Assembly: GCA_033819885.1 (NCBI GenBank)
Contig: JAQYUZ010000001.1
Location: 620,001 to 684,000, forward strand
Source: Microbotryomycetes sp. JL201
Taxonomy: Eukaryota > Basidiomycota > Microbotryomycetes
Reading direction: 5' to 3'
DNA length: 64,000 bases
Below, one piece after another: positions 1 to 11,490 of this stretch (position 1 is the first letter of the stretch; each line of letters starts with the position of its first letter). Under the pieces are notes generated by a model. The model was not told where the DNA came from. It searched no databases and worked only from the letters and a program-made list of their open reading frames with translations. The position numbers and the translations under genes are program-made.

Positions 1-358
1 TAATCACGGTTCTGCGCGTCTTTCGGGCTGTCGTCTTGTTCCCTGTCAGAGTCGTCAAGTGGCTGTTTCTCATATCTTGAGTCACTCAGATGACCTCACA
101 TCCAGTGCATATTCGCTCGACGATGGTCTGTTTTCTTGCATGTTGTTGCAAAATATTAGTGTCGTGCTTTGGCCCAAAAAACCCTGCAAACGACTTTTGA
201 GCAGACCTTGGAGCACCGTCCTTTCTTTTTCAGTGCATCCTGCACTTGTTTGAAGAACACGAGGATTGACGTAAAGATGATCGACTAGGATTACACCATT
301 ACAATACACAGTCAAGGGCAAGCATTGGCCCGTTTTTGACAGCCTCCACCAAGCCGAT
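1..358. other. No gene recognised at left edge
   Basis: Short open frames occur on both strands, but none matches a family I know, shows a codon pattern I trust or has clear splice partners. The stretch lies downstream of the snRNP protein gene that ends at 359. It probably holds that gene's 3' end and spacer, or the end of a neighbour outside the window. I looked for spliceosomal snRNA and tRNA signatures and saw none. Confidence 0.5.
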
Positions 359-1591
359 TCAGGCCCGCTTTGCCCAGCTGACTCTCATAGGCACTTGCGG
401 CGCCAACAAGAATTGATCAAGCGCTTCCTTTGCTGTTTTCGCTTGCGCGACAGAATCGTAGTGCACGAACGCTGTGCCAGAGTTTGGTGGCGAATTTGGT
501 GCGAGCGGTAGCAGTCTGAGCGATGCTAGGCCGGGATATCTACCAATTCACGGTATCAGACTGTATCAAAAATCCCTTTCAGACTGTGACTTACTGTTGG
601 AAGAGGGGCTGGAGCATATCGCTTGTGACTTCAGCTGGCAGACCTTCAACAAACAAGATTTGGTTTGGCGTTTCGCCGATAGCTGGTTTCGGTGCAGATA
701 CAGCTGCCGCTGCCGTATCGTCGTCCGAGTCTTCCTCCATCTCCACTGAACGGATGGATCGGGAGACTGTGTCAGCGACCGCTCTGATTCACTAGTGCTC
801 GAATCCGCTGAACGTCAACCCACTTTCGTCGTCGTCAGCAGCGATCTTGCCCTTTTTCTTGTTAGGCCCAGCGCCTTCTTGATCGCTTTCGTCCTCGTCT
901 TCCTCTTCCTCGTCGTCCTCCTCTTCCCGTGCTCTCTTTGCCTTTTTGGCCTGCTCGATCAGTTTCTGCTGCGCTCCCGATACTGTCATTTTTGATCTGC
1001 TGCCGTCAAGCTTCTTTCCGTCGACAGTGCGCAAGCCGAGTTTGATTTGGTACACGGCTTCTTGGCCTTCTGTGGCCGCAACGGTCGCGTACGACGTCGA
1101 TTTGGCGTATGTGATGCGCTGCAGAGACGAGCATACTTGTCAGTACGTGCCATGTCCAAGTTTGCACCAGCTGAATACAGCAGTGTCGTGAACGAGTGCG
1201 CGTCGTAGCCAGTACAGAGGGGGGCGCTGGCCATCTAATATGCGCGCAGACTCGCGGGCGCCTACCAATTGTCTGCCGTAGAACCCTTCACCGTCCAGGC
1301 CTCTGAGCGCCGCCGTTGAGCTTGCCAAATCCCTAAAGACGACAAATGCCTGGCCGCGCGTGCTCGTGCCGCGCTTGTGCACAACGTCGAGCACCTTGCC
1401 GTACGCCGAGAACAGCGCATACAGAGTCCGTCTGGTCTCTGCACCCCGGTGCGCAGCGTCAGCATGTGCGCGAGGCGAGTGAGCGCAGCGCAGTGTGCCG
1501 ATGTCAGCGTGCGGGCGCGCGACTGACCATCCTTCTTGACCTTCGAGTCCAAGTTTGAGACGTGCAATGTCACGTTCGGTTGGCCCGACAT
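359..1591 (-). CDS. U1A/U2B''-type snRNP protein, two RRM domains
   Basis: This is an RNA-binding protein of the U1 or U2 snRNP, built like animal U1A/SNF/U2B''. I read five coding exons (1528-1591, 1266-1438, 824-1118, 595-766, 359-539) that sum to 294 aa in frame. RRM1 starts at residue 7 with the RNP2-like LHVSNL, followed by KKDETRRTLYALFSAYG and the RNP1 RGQAFVVF. A lysine-rich and then strongly acidic linker follows. RRM2 contains ILFVEGLP, LFQQYPGLASLRLLP and GTAFVHYDS and ends in VSWAKRA, as family members end. Fungi often have one protein doing both jobs, so U1A cannot be separated from U2B'' here. The exon 3/4 junction is the least certain; a GTGGGT donor at 818-823 keeps the frame. 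The start lies 80 bases from the divergent PPR gene. Confidence 0.9.
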
Positions 1592-1671
1592 GGCCGCTGG
1601 ATGTTGTGAATGGCCCAAGTGAAGGGATGTAATCGCACGCTTCGCTCGTCTCGCGTTTCTGATTCGAGCCG
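1592..1671. promoter_or_regulatory. 80-base divergent promoter
   Basis: This whole space separates the start codons of the snRNP protein (leftward) and the PPR protein (rightward). Any core promoter for both genes must fit here or overlap their 5' coding ends. I see no clear TATA box. Confidence 0.5.
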
Positions 1672-3969
1672 ATGGCGGCCCCGAGACCGTCCATCGCCCG
1701 CCGCGTAGTGACGCTGTCGTCATCATCATGGGCCTCGACAGGGGCTACTCGTGCGTCCTGTCTTCAAGGCGCTCGTGCTTTCACTGTTGCTTCGGCGCGC
1801 TCGTTCCTGTTCAGGCGGCCTCAGCATCACCATGACCCGCGCCAGCTCGTCAAGGAACTCGTAGATGCCAGGCAAAACGATAGGCTCGACATTGTCGCCC
1901 GCGTGTATCCGCAGCTGGCGTCGACCATCGGCAACAATGCTGCTCGGTCGACAATACCCTCCTCGTCGTCGCCCGTCATCACGCACGACACGCTGCAGCA
2001 TATCATGAAGTTTGTCGCGTCCACAAATCGATTTTCGCTTCTGCTGCGCATGTTTGACGACTTGGAAACGACGTTCGGGTTCACGCCGACGGCCCAAGAC
2101 CACCACAATCTACTGCTTGGCATGGCTCGCGCACGCAAGCTCGAACGGGCCGTCAACTGGCTAGAGTCGATGCCAGCGAGCCATGGCATCCAGCCGAGAC
2201 CGGTAGACTGGAACGTCGTGCTCGATGGCTTCAGACGAGAACGAAATGTCGAAGGCATGCGCTCACTCGTCAAACGTATGAGGCACAACGACTGTCAACC
2301 GAACGTCGTGACATACAACACCTTGATCAGCGGGCTGTTTGAGGCAGGACTCGTCGACGAGGTGCGGGCGACGATCAGTGAGATGAGCGACAGTGGCGTC
2401 GAACCAGACTTGTACACAGAGACGGCATTGTTGACCGGATTCCTGTCGATCAACGAGATGGCGAGCGCAAAGCAATCTCAGTTACGGCTCAAGCGCATCG
2501 TGGCAGACCAGAGTCCGACACACGCAGACACGGCCGCAGTCAACGCGCTAGTCAAGTATGCTTGCGCGACAGAGGGTTTCGGGCAGGCACTCAGGCTCGC
2601 TGTGAGGTACAAAGAGCGCCGTCACAGACTCGATGCTTGGACAATCAACACTTTGGCTCTCGAAGGTGTCAAGAACGTACAGACGGCGGAAGAGGCCATT
2701 CGCCTCGTTGACGAACTCGAAGCAGTGCTCGACCTGGACGCTGAAAGAAGAACATGGAGCATTGTCTTGACAGGCGTCTTGGACGGCTCAGGGGGGATCC
2801 AAGAAGCTCTCAAAGTTCATCAAGAGGCAAGAGCGCGCTCCATCCAGGCAGACTCGACGCTTGTCCAGCCACTATTGTCGGCCTTGCTCGAGCCAATTCC
2901 GACCGCCGAGACAATGACTGTAGCCAAAGAGCTTTACGAAGACCTGGCGTACACGGCAAAAGGTTATCAGACCTCGCCCGACTTGTCTATCTACGTGACC
3001 TTGCTGCGAGCTTGCGCCAACCCTGCAGAACCAGACGTCGACTTTGCCAAGATGCTCGTTGCAGACATGAGACAGCGCGGGCTCAAGCTTGACGGACCAG
3101 CCGTCACGTGGCAGATTATCGGTCTGATGCGGGCATCGTCTACCTGGCAGGAAGCGTTTGCGGCGTACGATGAGATGCGCGCTCTCGACGTGTCCGTCTT
3201 TGATCAAAAGGCATATAATACGATACTAGCCGCCTTCACGTCCTTGTCATTCTCTTCGACGTCGACTGACGAGAGCACAGGTCCCGTCGCGCCCCCAAGG
3301 CTTGTTCTCGAATTTTTATCCGATATGCGTTCGGCCTCGCCGCCTTGCCCGCCTAATTCTGTCACGTACTCAATGCTGCTGTCTCACTACTCGAAATCTC
3401 GTGGCGCATCTGCACAACACGTCAGTCGGTTGCACTCGCTGATCAAACTCGACTCGAGTCTCGACCCCGACACGGCCTTGTTCAACTCTTTAATGTCTGC
3501 TTACAGCAGAGTCGGAGCTTTCAACGTCGCTTATCGAATCTGGGACTCTATGGTAGCAAACAACACGAATCAAAGGGTCAGGCCGGATAACGTAACGTTG
3601 TCGATCGTGTTGGACACTTGCGGGTTTGATGACAACCCTACGAAAGCTTCGCAAGTTTGGACTCAGGTGGCATTAGGTCACGTCGGTGACGGTATCGATA
3701 AGCGCAACGTCAAGAACTGGGATTCGTTCGTCGAATGCATGTGCAGGTGCAAGAGGTGGTCAGAGGCTGAACAGGCCGTGTTTGAGCAAATGGGGAAACG
3801 AGGGGAAGTCGGACCTGAGAAGAGTACATGCGACACATTGCTCAAGATGTCGAGGACAGGACACGAGCCAGGCTGGGATGACCGGTGGCGAGCGTGGAGC
3901 GAAAGAGTCAGGCAAGAGTTGCCACACGTTTGGGACCAGGTGGACGAGTCTGTCAAGTTTAGAGCGTGA
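1672..3969 (+). CDS. Mitochondrial pentatricopeptide repeat (PPR) protein
   Basis: A single uninterrupted exon of 765 codons. The first 50 residues are rich in Arg, Ser and Ala and poor in acidic residues, as expected for a mitochondrial targeting peptide. Degenerate 35-residue helical-pair repeats run through the protein. The clearest lie near residues 178-290 (DWNVVLDGF, VVTYNTLISGLFEAGLVDEV, EPDLYTETALLTGFL), around 460-520 and near 600-660 (ALFNSLMSAYSRVGAFNVA, RPDNVTLSIVLDTCG). PPR proteins bind organelle RNA and act in its stability, processing or translation; the target cannot be read from sequence. The lack of introns contrasts with most neighbours. It converges on the BET2 gene with 69 bases between stop codons. 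Confidence 0.85.
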   Translation: MAAPRPSIARRVVTLSSSSWASTGATRASCLQGARAFTVASARSFLFRRPQHHHDPRQLVKELVDARQNDRLDIVARVYPQLASTIGNNAARSTIPSSSSPVITHDTLQHIMKFVASTNRFSLLLRMFDDLETTFGFTPTAQDHHNLLLGMARARKLERAVNWLESMPASHGIQPRPVDWNVVLDGFRRERNVEGMRSLVKRMRHNDCQPNVVTYNTLISGLFEAGLVDEVRATISEMSDSGVEPDLYTETALLTGFLSINEMASAKQSQLRLKRIVADQSPTHADTAAVNALVKYACATEGFGQALRLAVRYKERRHRLDAWTINTLALEGVKNVQTAEEAIRLVDELEAVLDLDAERRTWSIVLTGVLDGSGGIQEALKVHQEARARSIQADSTLVQPLLSALLEPIPTAETMTVAKELYEDLAYTAKGYQTSPDLSIYVTLLRACANPAEPDVDFAKMLVADMRQRGLKLDGPAVTWQIIGLMRASSTWQEAFAAYDEMRALDVSVFDQKAYNTILAAFTSLSFSSTSTDESTGPVAPPRLVLEFLSDMRSASPPCPPNSVTYSMLLSHYSKSRGASAQHVSRLHSLIKLDSSLDPDTALFNSLMSAYSRVGAFNVAYRIWDSMVANNTNQRVRPDNVTLSIVLDTCGFDDNPTKASQVWTQVALGHVGDGIDKRNVKNWDSFVECMCRCKRWSEAEQAVFEQMGKRGEVGPEKSTCDTLLKMSRTGHEPGWDDRWRAWSERVRQELPHVWDQVDESVKFRA

Positions 3970-4038
3970 AAGGTGTTGTCCTTTGGCTATTCATGTTGTT
4001 ATATATTTCACGTCTCTGCACAACAAAGTCAGATTGAT

Positions 4039-5424
4039 TTATCGCTTGAGGACCCTCTCCGTGACGCTGGCAGGCATGCAGTAGACGGGATCCACTGGAA
4101 GTGTTCCCGGATGGGACAACAACGAGAGACCTGCCAGACCAAACACAGTGTGCCACACGTCGGCCATGTCTTCTGGTCTGTCGGCGATTCCTCCTCGGTC
4201 TGGATCCTGGTAAGGTTCAAATTGATTCAGCAATGTCGTCATTGCGTAGTTTGCCTTCGATGCACTGACTTGAGCCGACAAGATAAAGTTTGACAGCTTG
4301 TTGCCGTCTATCCAGTGTGATTTGCCGAGGATGGCCAACGTGGCCAACGCCCACCAGCTGTAGCACACCTGCACACATCGGTACATAGTCAGACGACGTA
4401 CGAGATTTGACCTGGGTCGTATGGAAACTACTGACGTCTTCGAGCTTTTCAGGTCTGCCATTCAGTCCGCCGTTTGGCAATTGTCGTTCGCATAGCCACC
4501 AGGCGAGTGTGTCGGCGTCGACGACGTCCAGCCTGTTCAAAATTGCCAAAGATCCGACACTCGTCCAAACTGTTCGGTAGGTCTCAGTGCTCTAGTCCAA
4601 CGCTCTCTCAAAACTCCAGACTTGCCATAGGCAGCGTGACTTTCAGCGTCTGGCACCATTCCGAATCCTCCATCAAAATTTTTACATCTTGCTATAAAGT
4701 CGACCGTCTTTGGCTTGTCCAGGTCGTCGAGCCTTCCGAGCAAGGACAAGGCGCACAGGGCACAACAACTGAACCTGGTCGAAATCTCCCCCCACTCGTC
4801 GCCCGCAAAGCCCCCTGATTTACTGTCTTGGAGATTGAGAATGTCTTCCATACATTATTGCACGACAAAGGGTACGGAGAGCCGTACTTAGTGCGGGAGT
4901 TGGTCGAAGAATTCGAGTGGCGTAGAGGACTCACAGGTCACGATCTTGTTCTTGTCGAGCAGGTCCATGGCGTCTTGAATGGCGAGAATCTGAATTGCCG
5001 ACAGAGTCGAGTGCAAATTTGGATCGTGGCCAGGATGAGGTGCAAAGCCACCTGAGATGAATAAATATTGGATTGTGAGGCCATGGTCAGCTGGGACGTG
5101 ATCATGGTCTTGCAGCAGATCGCAGGGCGGACTCTTACCAGCTTGGGGATCGAAGCACGACATGACCCAGTCGAGCATGTCTTGTCTCGGCAGGGCGTCC
5201 GTCTTGTTGAGCAGGGCCAAAGCGGTCAAGCCCCAGTAGACGCCGTTCATGCGCAAGTGCTGCGTCATGTGGTAGCTCAAGTCTCGTCTCTGTTGGTTTA
5301 CAAGGTGACATGGCAGTCAGCTCGCGTGTATTGGCTGCAAGGCTGTCGTTTCCGCCCCCACCTCGTCGAGTTGTTGAATGTATCGAACATGCAAGTCGGT
5401 CAGCAGTTCTGTCGGGAGAGCCAT
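4039..5424 (-). CDS. BET2: Rab geranylgeranyltransferase beta subunit (GGTase-II beta)
   Basis: This is the catalytic subunit that attaches geranylgeranyl groups to the C-terminal cysteines of Rab/Ypt GTPases, working with the alpha subunit and Rab escort protein. The start exon (5362-5424) encodes [20 protein letters not shown]. It is followed by [20 protein letters not shown], typical of this family. Prenyltransferase repeats are visible: [79 protein letters not shown] and, before the end, [21 protein letters not shown]. The zinc-ligand Asp and Cys ([14 protein letters not shown]) and His (DVWHT) regions are intact. The protein is about 330 aa after splicing, near the usual family length, and I see no truncation. 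Confidence 0.92.
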
Positions 5425-5569
5425 ACTTGGCTTCGCCGCTGAGGCCATTTGTTTGTAGGAGGGTCGGACCCCTCTCTTTCAGCAATCAAGCGACTGTGCG
5501 GAGACTGAGCGAGTCGGCCACCTCTCGCTCTCACATCCCAAGCGCCTACACACTGTCACACCCTCAGCA

Positions 5570-6029
5570 ATGGAGGCAGTGAAAGACTTGAAGCGTAACA
5601 CCGAGACATTCGTCAAGGAAGGAAACCAAGTACGTGCGCAGTTGTCGGGACACGCGCGTGTCCACGCTAGATGAAGACCCATACTCTCAATGTCCAGCTG
5701 TACCTCGACAGACAAGACCGCTGACCATGTAAATCGTTGCATTGAGCCAGTTCATGACACGGTGTACAAAGCCAGACCAGAAAGGTACGCTCCCGCAACT
5801 GCAGGGGGCCACATGGATTGCACGCATTGTCACGGCGCTCTGCACCTGAGACAACAAGCATCAAGATCTTGGCAAAGCTGACTGCCTGTCGTACGCTCGA
5901 TCAACGCGCGCAGAATACCTCCAGATTGCACGAGCCGTCGCCATTGGATTCGCAATCATGGGCGTCATCGGATACGTCGTTAGGCTCGTTCACATTCCTG
6001 TCGTTCACATCCTCGTCGGATCATCATAA
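5570..6029 (+). CDS. SSS1: Sec61 gamma / Sss1 translocon subunit
   Basis: A small tail-anchored subunit of the ER protein-conducting channel. Three exons (5570-5629, 5751-5784, 5914-6029) join to 69 aa in frame. The product reads [20 protein letters not shown], then [18 protein letters not shown], and ends in one transmembrane helix ([20 protein letters not shown]) and [12 protein letters not shown]. The RCTKPD..EY motif before the membrane helix is the family hallmark. All three junctions use good GT-AG sites. Without splicing the gene is easy to miss because its exons are short. Confidence 0.95.
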
Positions 6030-6202
6030 CGACTCGCGGCATCTTTGACAGCCGTCAGCGACAGAACGGCGATCAAGTTTGTGCCACTGAAGCGAACGAA
6101 GGTAAAAATTTGGTGTAAACTCGACTAGAAACATTGCAACAACAACACTACTGCTACCACTTGTAACAGTCTCAGGGATCGTAGCCTTTCTCTTCCTGTC
6201 CA

Positions 6203-9159
6203 TTACTGCATTGCGTCCACAGGTATCAACTGCAACGTGTCACCACAAGCGACGTTGATCAGACTCTTGAAATAAGCCTCGTGTCCGCATCCACCACTTC
6301 CTTCACCTCTACGCATGTCCATCATGGCAGCAGACTCGATCAATTCGATCCCTCCAACGTTGCGTTCGATTACCCTAAGAATGTCTTCAGGTGACTTGTC
6401 ATCATCCGAAAAAGCTTGAATATAAGGTTTGAGTTGTTCGAGGATCGAACGTAGATTGGCGACACATTCGATCGCGACGACGCTTGGAGGTTCAGTAGCA
6501 TATTGCGACACGGCCAAACCGCCGTTGGTCATCGTCGTTGCGCTGCCGTTGGGGTGAGTTGATTTCGATGAGGGTGTTCGAGGTGACGTCGGCAATCGAG
6601 GTGACAGCGTGTTGCTCGGACTCTTTCTGTGAACCGAAAACATGCCTGGACCAGACACAGAGTCTCGCGGATGACCACCAAATGACGGTCTGCCTCCGAT
6701 AGAACCAATCAGAGGTGACGACGCCGAAGAAATGCCAGTGAAGCTGGCAAGGGCGTCCAACGTCGATTCGGCATGCAACAATTCGTAGTGCAGCAGCGCC
6801 GTCGCTTTCGAGTCTGGCAAAAAGTGCTCCCCCCAGTAAGCGGGGTAACACAGTACGATGAAGATCTGCAGGATGCATCGAGCCAGTCAGGGTACATTCT
6901 GACGCGTGCGCGCAGAGCGAGCTAGCTTGAACCTTGCCTGAGCAATGAGGTTGTCGACCCGGGTAGACGCCATGCGCAACTCGTCGATGTTGGACACGAC
7001 AAAACCGGCGAGACCGAGCACAGAGCGCCACACAATCACCCAGTCGTACACTGTTCGCTTAGAATGTCAAATCTTGGACCGTCATGCGTTCCGCCACAAG
7101 AACTTGCCGATCCTGACGCGTTCAGTCTTGAGCTGCTGCATCAGTCGTTGGACGAGTTTGAGACAAACGCTGGCAAACATGTGTGTCAATGTTGGCGTCA
7201 AGAAGTATTGAGACCAATGTCTTTTGACTGACATGTACGTCTCGACGTCCATGCGCTTGCGGAGATTGTGTCTGAGAAAAATGACGGCCGTGTCGAGCAT
7301 GGCTGCAGCGAGCGGCCGATGATTCGTGTTGTGTGGCAACATTGGTTGTCGCTGACGACACAGGCGAACAGGTGCGCTTTCGACCGTCAACTTGCCCTCG
7401 CCTTCTTCGACGAGGATCATGAGGATGAGCAGACACAAACGAGAGTACGCTTGCGCCCGACGGGATGTGGAAGCGTGACACAGAACATAGGAGGCCAACG
7501 AGATCATCGCTGGGGGTAAAGTCGGAGCTGTAGAACGAAAGAGGAAGAATCAGTGGCTTGACAAGTTTCAACGAAAGACTGGCGACGACTGACGGCCTTG
7601 GTCTATCTCGTTGTACAGCAGCGCACTGAACGCCTTGTTTAGATTGAGCAGATCGTAGAAAGGTAGAAGGATGACAAGCACTTCCGGGGGTAGCATTTTG
7701 AATGGACTCTCCTCTCTCGGAGTTGATTTGGTACCGACGTCGCTCTTGGCGTCGGATGTGGCTTCGTTTGTGGGCGGAAAAGGCGGCGAATTTGCTACTG
7801 CGCCATTCGCATTGACCCTTGCTAGCTCACGCTTGTCCAAAGTATACGTAGCCGGCTTGCGCTCGGCGTCGATGGGTTTCTGCTGGTCGAACACTTCTGC
7901 GAGTGACATTGCAGGTGTTTTCGGCGGCGGTGGCGGTGGCAGTGATAGGGAGAAACTCGATAACAGCTCTGACAGGCGAAATGAAAACACGAGCGACGTG
8001 AGCGAAGCCACAAACGATGGCGTCGTATCGTCACTAAGGTCGATATACATGTCTCGAGCTTTATAGCAGACGGTGCGCACAACATCGATCAGCCGCTGTA
8101 CAAGCACTCGGTGTCAGACAAGACGGTAAGCTCTGGGTGATTCGGTGACTTGCGCCCATGACCAAGTCCTCGACAAAGTCTTCTATCCGGACGCTGTAGG
8201 GGTTGCGCGCCTCAAATTTGCGGAAACTCGCGAGCAGGCCGAGTAATAAGCTGCTCTCAAACACGTAAGGTGCCGTCTCGTCGTCCGTCATGAACTTCAC
8301 GAGGGTTGAAAACATGTCTCGCCTCAGAAAGTAAGCCGTTACCGAGCCTTGGTTGAGCGATGCGACGAGGTTGAGTGCTAGCTGCAATGTGCGATGGCGC
8401 AATGACAAAGGCGCCGCGGTGTCTCCAAGGATTGAGTCTATAGCAGTGACGAGGTCCTGGCGGCGATCATGTGAGAGTCTGTCCGCCTGAAAAGAGTTGC
8501 ACCGCGACAGGTTCCGGCTTACCGCAAACACTGCATCACTGCGATCCAGACTGCCGGCGAGCAATGTCATGACCTCAAACGAGAAATTACTAAAGCTACG
8601 GCTGAGCAAGTTGTGTGTGAACGGGATAAGGGTCTGTCAGAATGTCAAAGCGGTCAACTTGCTGGCGAGCACTTTGTTCAAGAAGAGGTCTGACTGACGT
8701 TGATCACATTGTTCCGCCTCGAGTCTATGCTGGCGGACTCTTTCAAGAGTCTGACGGCGTGCGTGAAGATCGCCGTCATGTTGTGCTGATTTGGTACAAC
8801 TGATCATGTCAAGGTTGCGCTGAACAAGGATTCTTCACCCAGCGTACCTTGTATGGGCCGAGCAGCTGTTGGACGTCGAGCTTGTCGAGTGATTGCCCGA
8901 CGAGTTTGGCGCTCGGAGTCAGGCAAAACATTTCTGCAAAATACCTATGCACTTGTGCCTGAGTTTGGCCCTTGAACAAGTCTGCGTCCGTTGTCAATGC
9001 GTCCCAGTTGTGGTGCAGCTTTGGGCGGAGGGCCGCGGCGCCCGAGCCAGGCACGTTCACCTGCTTCAGCGGAGACTGTAGCTTGCCACTCGTGCTCGCT
9101 AGCTTTGCGGTCGTCACATTGCCGCCTTGGCTGCCATTGCTGCCCTGCTCGGCCGCCAT
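6203..9159 (-). CDS. ARMH3-like armadillo-type protein (DUF1741 family)
   Basis: A large helical-repeat protein related to human ARMH3 (C10orf76), which works at the Golgi with PI4KB and GBF1 in phosphoinositide supply and secretion. The start at 9159 gives MAAEQGSNGSQGG and then a conserved N-terminal stretch with LHHNWDALTTDADLFKGQ and FCLTPSAKLVGQSLDKL. Helical segments follow in several exons (FEVMTLLAGSLDRSDAVFAV; LRHRTLQLALNLVASLNQGS; VFESSLLLGLLASFRKFEAR). Ser/Thr/Pro-rich linkers near 7700-7900 and 6540-6720 are probably disordered. The C-terminus is VSQYATEPPSVVAIECVANL and then GDTLQLIPVDAMQ. Family assignment rests on overall pattern and length, not on a catalytic motif. The human role is known; transfer to this fungus is inference. 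Confidence 0.7.
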
Positions 9160-9333
9160 CGCGCGTGTCCGGACTCGAGGTCGCGGAAACGGCAACGAAT
9201 GAACGAGCGAGGATCGCTGCCAAATGAAGCAGGCCAGGGCGATCATTCTTGGGATGGATTGCGTCCAGACGATGTTGACTGAATAAACTTTCAAATGCCA
9301 ACAGCAGAATCCCTACGAAACACAACTCTCATC

Positions 9334-11139
9334 TCAAAATGCCAGCTCGGGGTTGCGCTCTTTAACGTCGACATAGAAATCACGCTGCGTCGCAAACCAC
9401 TGACTCGCCACGTTCCATGGCTCACGATCGTCCAGGTCGCCGTCAACACTTCGGCCGGGAAGCTGATGCGGCGAGTGCGCAGAACGGGGCGTAAAGTTGA
9501 ACTCGAAGTGATAAAGCAGCGTAGGCACAACCTTTGTAATCTCCATGAGCGAAATGTTCTTGCCGATGCCTGGGTAAAGTCATTTCAATCGTCAGGCACG
9601 TCCACGGCTCGCCAAAAAGAGCGGTTCAACTCACAAACGCGACTGCCAGAGCCAAATGTGATCAAATTGCGCTCCATTGTCTTTTTCGTCTCTGCGTCCG
9701 CCTCAAGCCATCGTTCGGGTTTGAAAACATGCGCATCTGGTCCGTATGCCTCGGGCCTTCGATGCACGACATAAGGAGACATTGAAACTTCAATGCCACC
9801 TGGCAAGTACCGACCAGCAACCGTGGCGCCCCCAGACGGCACGACACGCGGAAGCGTCCATGGAACGGCCGCATGCAGGCGCAGAGTCTCCTTGAGGCAC
9901 GCTTGGAAGTATTCCAGGTTGACACCAGAGCCGTAAGTGATCGGGAATTGCAGCTTGCCTTCGTCGACAGCGGTCTGGATCTCTTCCATGACTTTGCCGT
10001 AAATTCGCGCATCTTCGATTATGTACCTCAACACGGCACGGAAAGTGATAGCCGTCGTATCACTACCAGCGCCCAAGATGGAACCGGCAGCGCCGGTAAC
10101 TTGTCCCAGTGTGAATGTGGAGCCGTCCGGGTTCTTCGCCGAGAACAGTTTCGCGAGAATGTCTTGTCGTTCTTCCTCTTCTTCACCCTTTTCCTTGGTC
10201 GTCTGCATCTGCTTGACGCGTTGCTGCACGCACTCCCGCGCCCGAAGTGCAAGTGCGGCGGCACCGGGAGTTCTCCATCTCAGCTTCGCAACCCGACTCA
10301 TAATGCCACCGATCCAGGGTTGGGTGCCAGACAAGCAAGCGCCAGCAGTGTAGCCGTGGAAAATCGGCAACCATCCCTGGACGTCTCGACCCGTCTCACA
10401 AAGATGGAATGATTCGCCGAACGCCAATTCTCCCACCACGTCGAGAGCGAGCAGCTGCAACGTCTCTGCCATCTCGATCGTTGCCACGCCATTGCCCGAT
10501 TTTTCGACTTGTCGTTTGAGCAGCATCATCAAGTCATCGAGACACTTGTCGACGAAACTCTCGAGCTTGACGAGGTAATTCATCGCAAACGCCGGCGACT
10601 GGCCAACACGTTTCATTCGATGCTCATGGTGGTTCTTCGTCGACACGAGTGAGCCAGGGACGGCAGAAAAGAATTGGTAAAATCTAGTCTTGTCCCAACC
10701 ACCAGTATGTTTGTACCTTCTCGCGTTGAGTTCGTCAGTGATCAAGCAATTTTGAAAATGTTCATTCCTGTACTGACAGTTCGGGGATAGCGTCAGGATC
10801 GCATATAGAGAGGGTGTTTCTCCCAACTCTGACGAATGCGCCGTGCCTTTGATGCCTGGATTCGACGACCCGCGCGTTGAAATACACGTCAGAACTGTGG
10901 AGAGGCGAGAGCGCTCACTCTGCAGCCAATTTCCATCCAAAGTCCTCCTTGAGCGCGCGGACAGTCATCCAGCCAAGTCCATATCTTGCTTGCCAAGGAC
11001 CTGGCACTGCTGCGAGCGGGTGCAAGAACCTACTCCACAGGACGTAGCCGATCAGAACGACGGCGGCGACGACGGTCGCATCAGAAACAAGCTGAACGCC
11101 GTGCGTGGCGACAACGTCATAGATCGCGTCAATGTTCAT
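9334..11139 (-). CDS. Cytochrome P450 monooxygenase
   Basis: A heme-thiolate monooxygenase anchored in the ER. Residues 1-40 include a membrane helix (ATVVAAVVLIGYVLWSRFL) followed by the proline-rich hinge PLAAVPGPW. Landmarks appear in order: I-helix AGSDTT, K-helix ETLRLHAAVP (ExxR), FKPERWL, and the heme loop FGSGSRVC, which an intron splits inside the Cys codon and which continues IGKNISLMEI. The cysteine ligand is intact, and the end VKERNPELAF is normal. The layout resembles fungal P450s of the pisatin-demethylase/benzoate-hydroxylase type, but the substrate cannot be told. Neighbours are eIF3b and ARMH3, so nothing suggests a biosynthetic cluster. It also needs a P450 reductase encoded elsewhere. 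Confidence 0.93.
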
Positions 11140-11490
11140 GGTCGCGTGACAATGTTTCTTTGGGTGTGCGGTATCACAAGAAGAAAGGTCCCGCCTCACC
11201 GCAAAAGAAAGAGTCGGTGGGGGATCCACACAGCCGAACCTGACAGCCGAACCTGACAGCCGAAACGATTTCCCGCGATTCCGTTTCTTCCCCGGCTGCC
11301 TTCGGTGCGCGCTCAAGGGACCGAACGCCAAGATGTCATGATGCAATGTGATGTGACGAAACCACTCCCAATGTACGCACGAGCCAAAATGCCATCATGG
11401 CAAGTCATTCGAGTAGCAGCGTCTTTCATCAATGCAGGACAAGTCTCAGAAAGAAAGATCGGCAAGGGAACCATCCGCTCGTCGATTGAT
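11140..11490. promoter_or_regulatory. P450 upstream region
   Basis: This 351-base space between the P450 start and the eIF3b stop should hold the P450 promoter and the eIF3b 3' end. The only distinct structure I see is a short tandem repeat at 11231-11264, listed separately. No convincing open frame is present. Confidence 0.4.
11231..11264. repeat. 13-base tandem repeat, 2.6 copies
   Basis: The unit cagccgaacctga occurs twice exactly (11231-11243, 11244-11256), followed by the first eight bases of a third copy. It lies 92-125 bases upstream of the P450 start codon, so it could be a local duplication or a repeated factor site. Confidence 0.85.

Noticed and set aside
82-321. 79-codon open frame on the minus strand at the left edge
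   Set aside because: No recognisable family, no splice partners and no match to the neighbouring snRNP gene; treated as chance.
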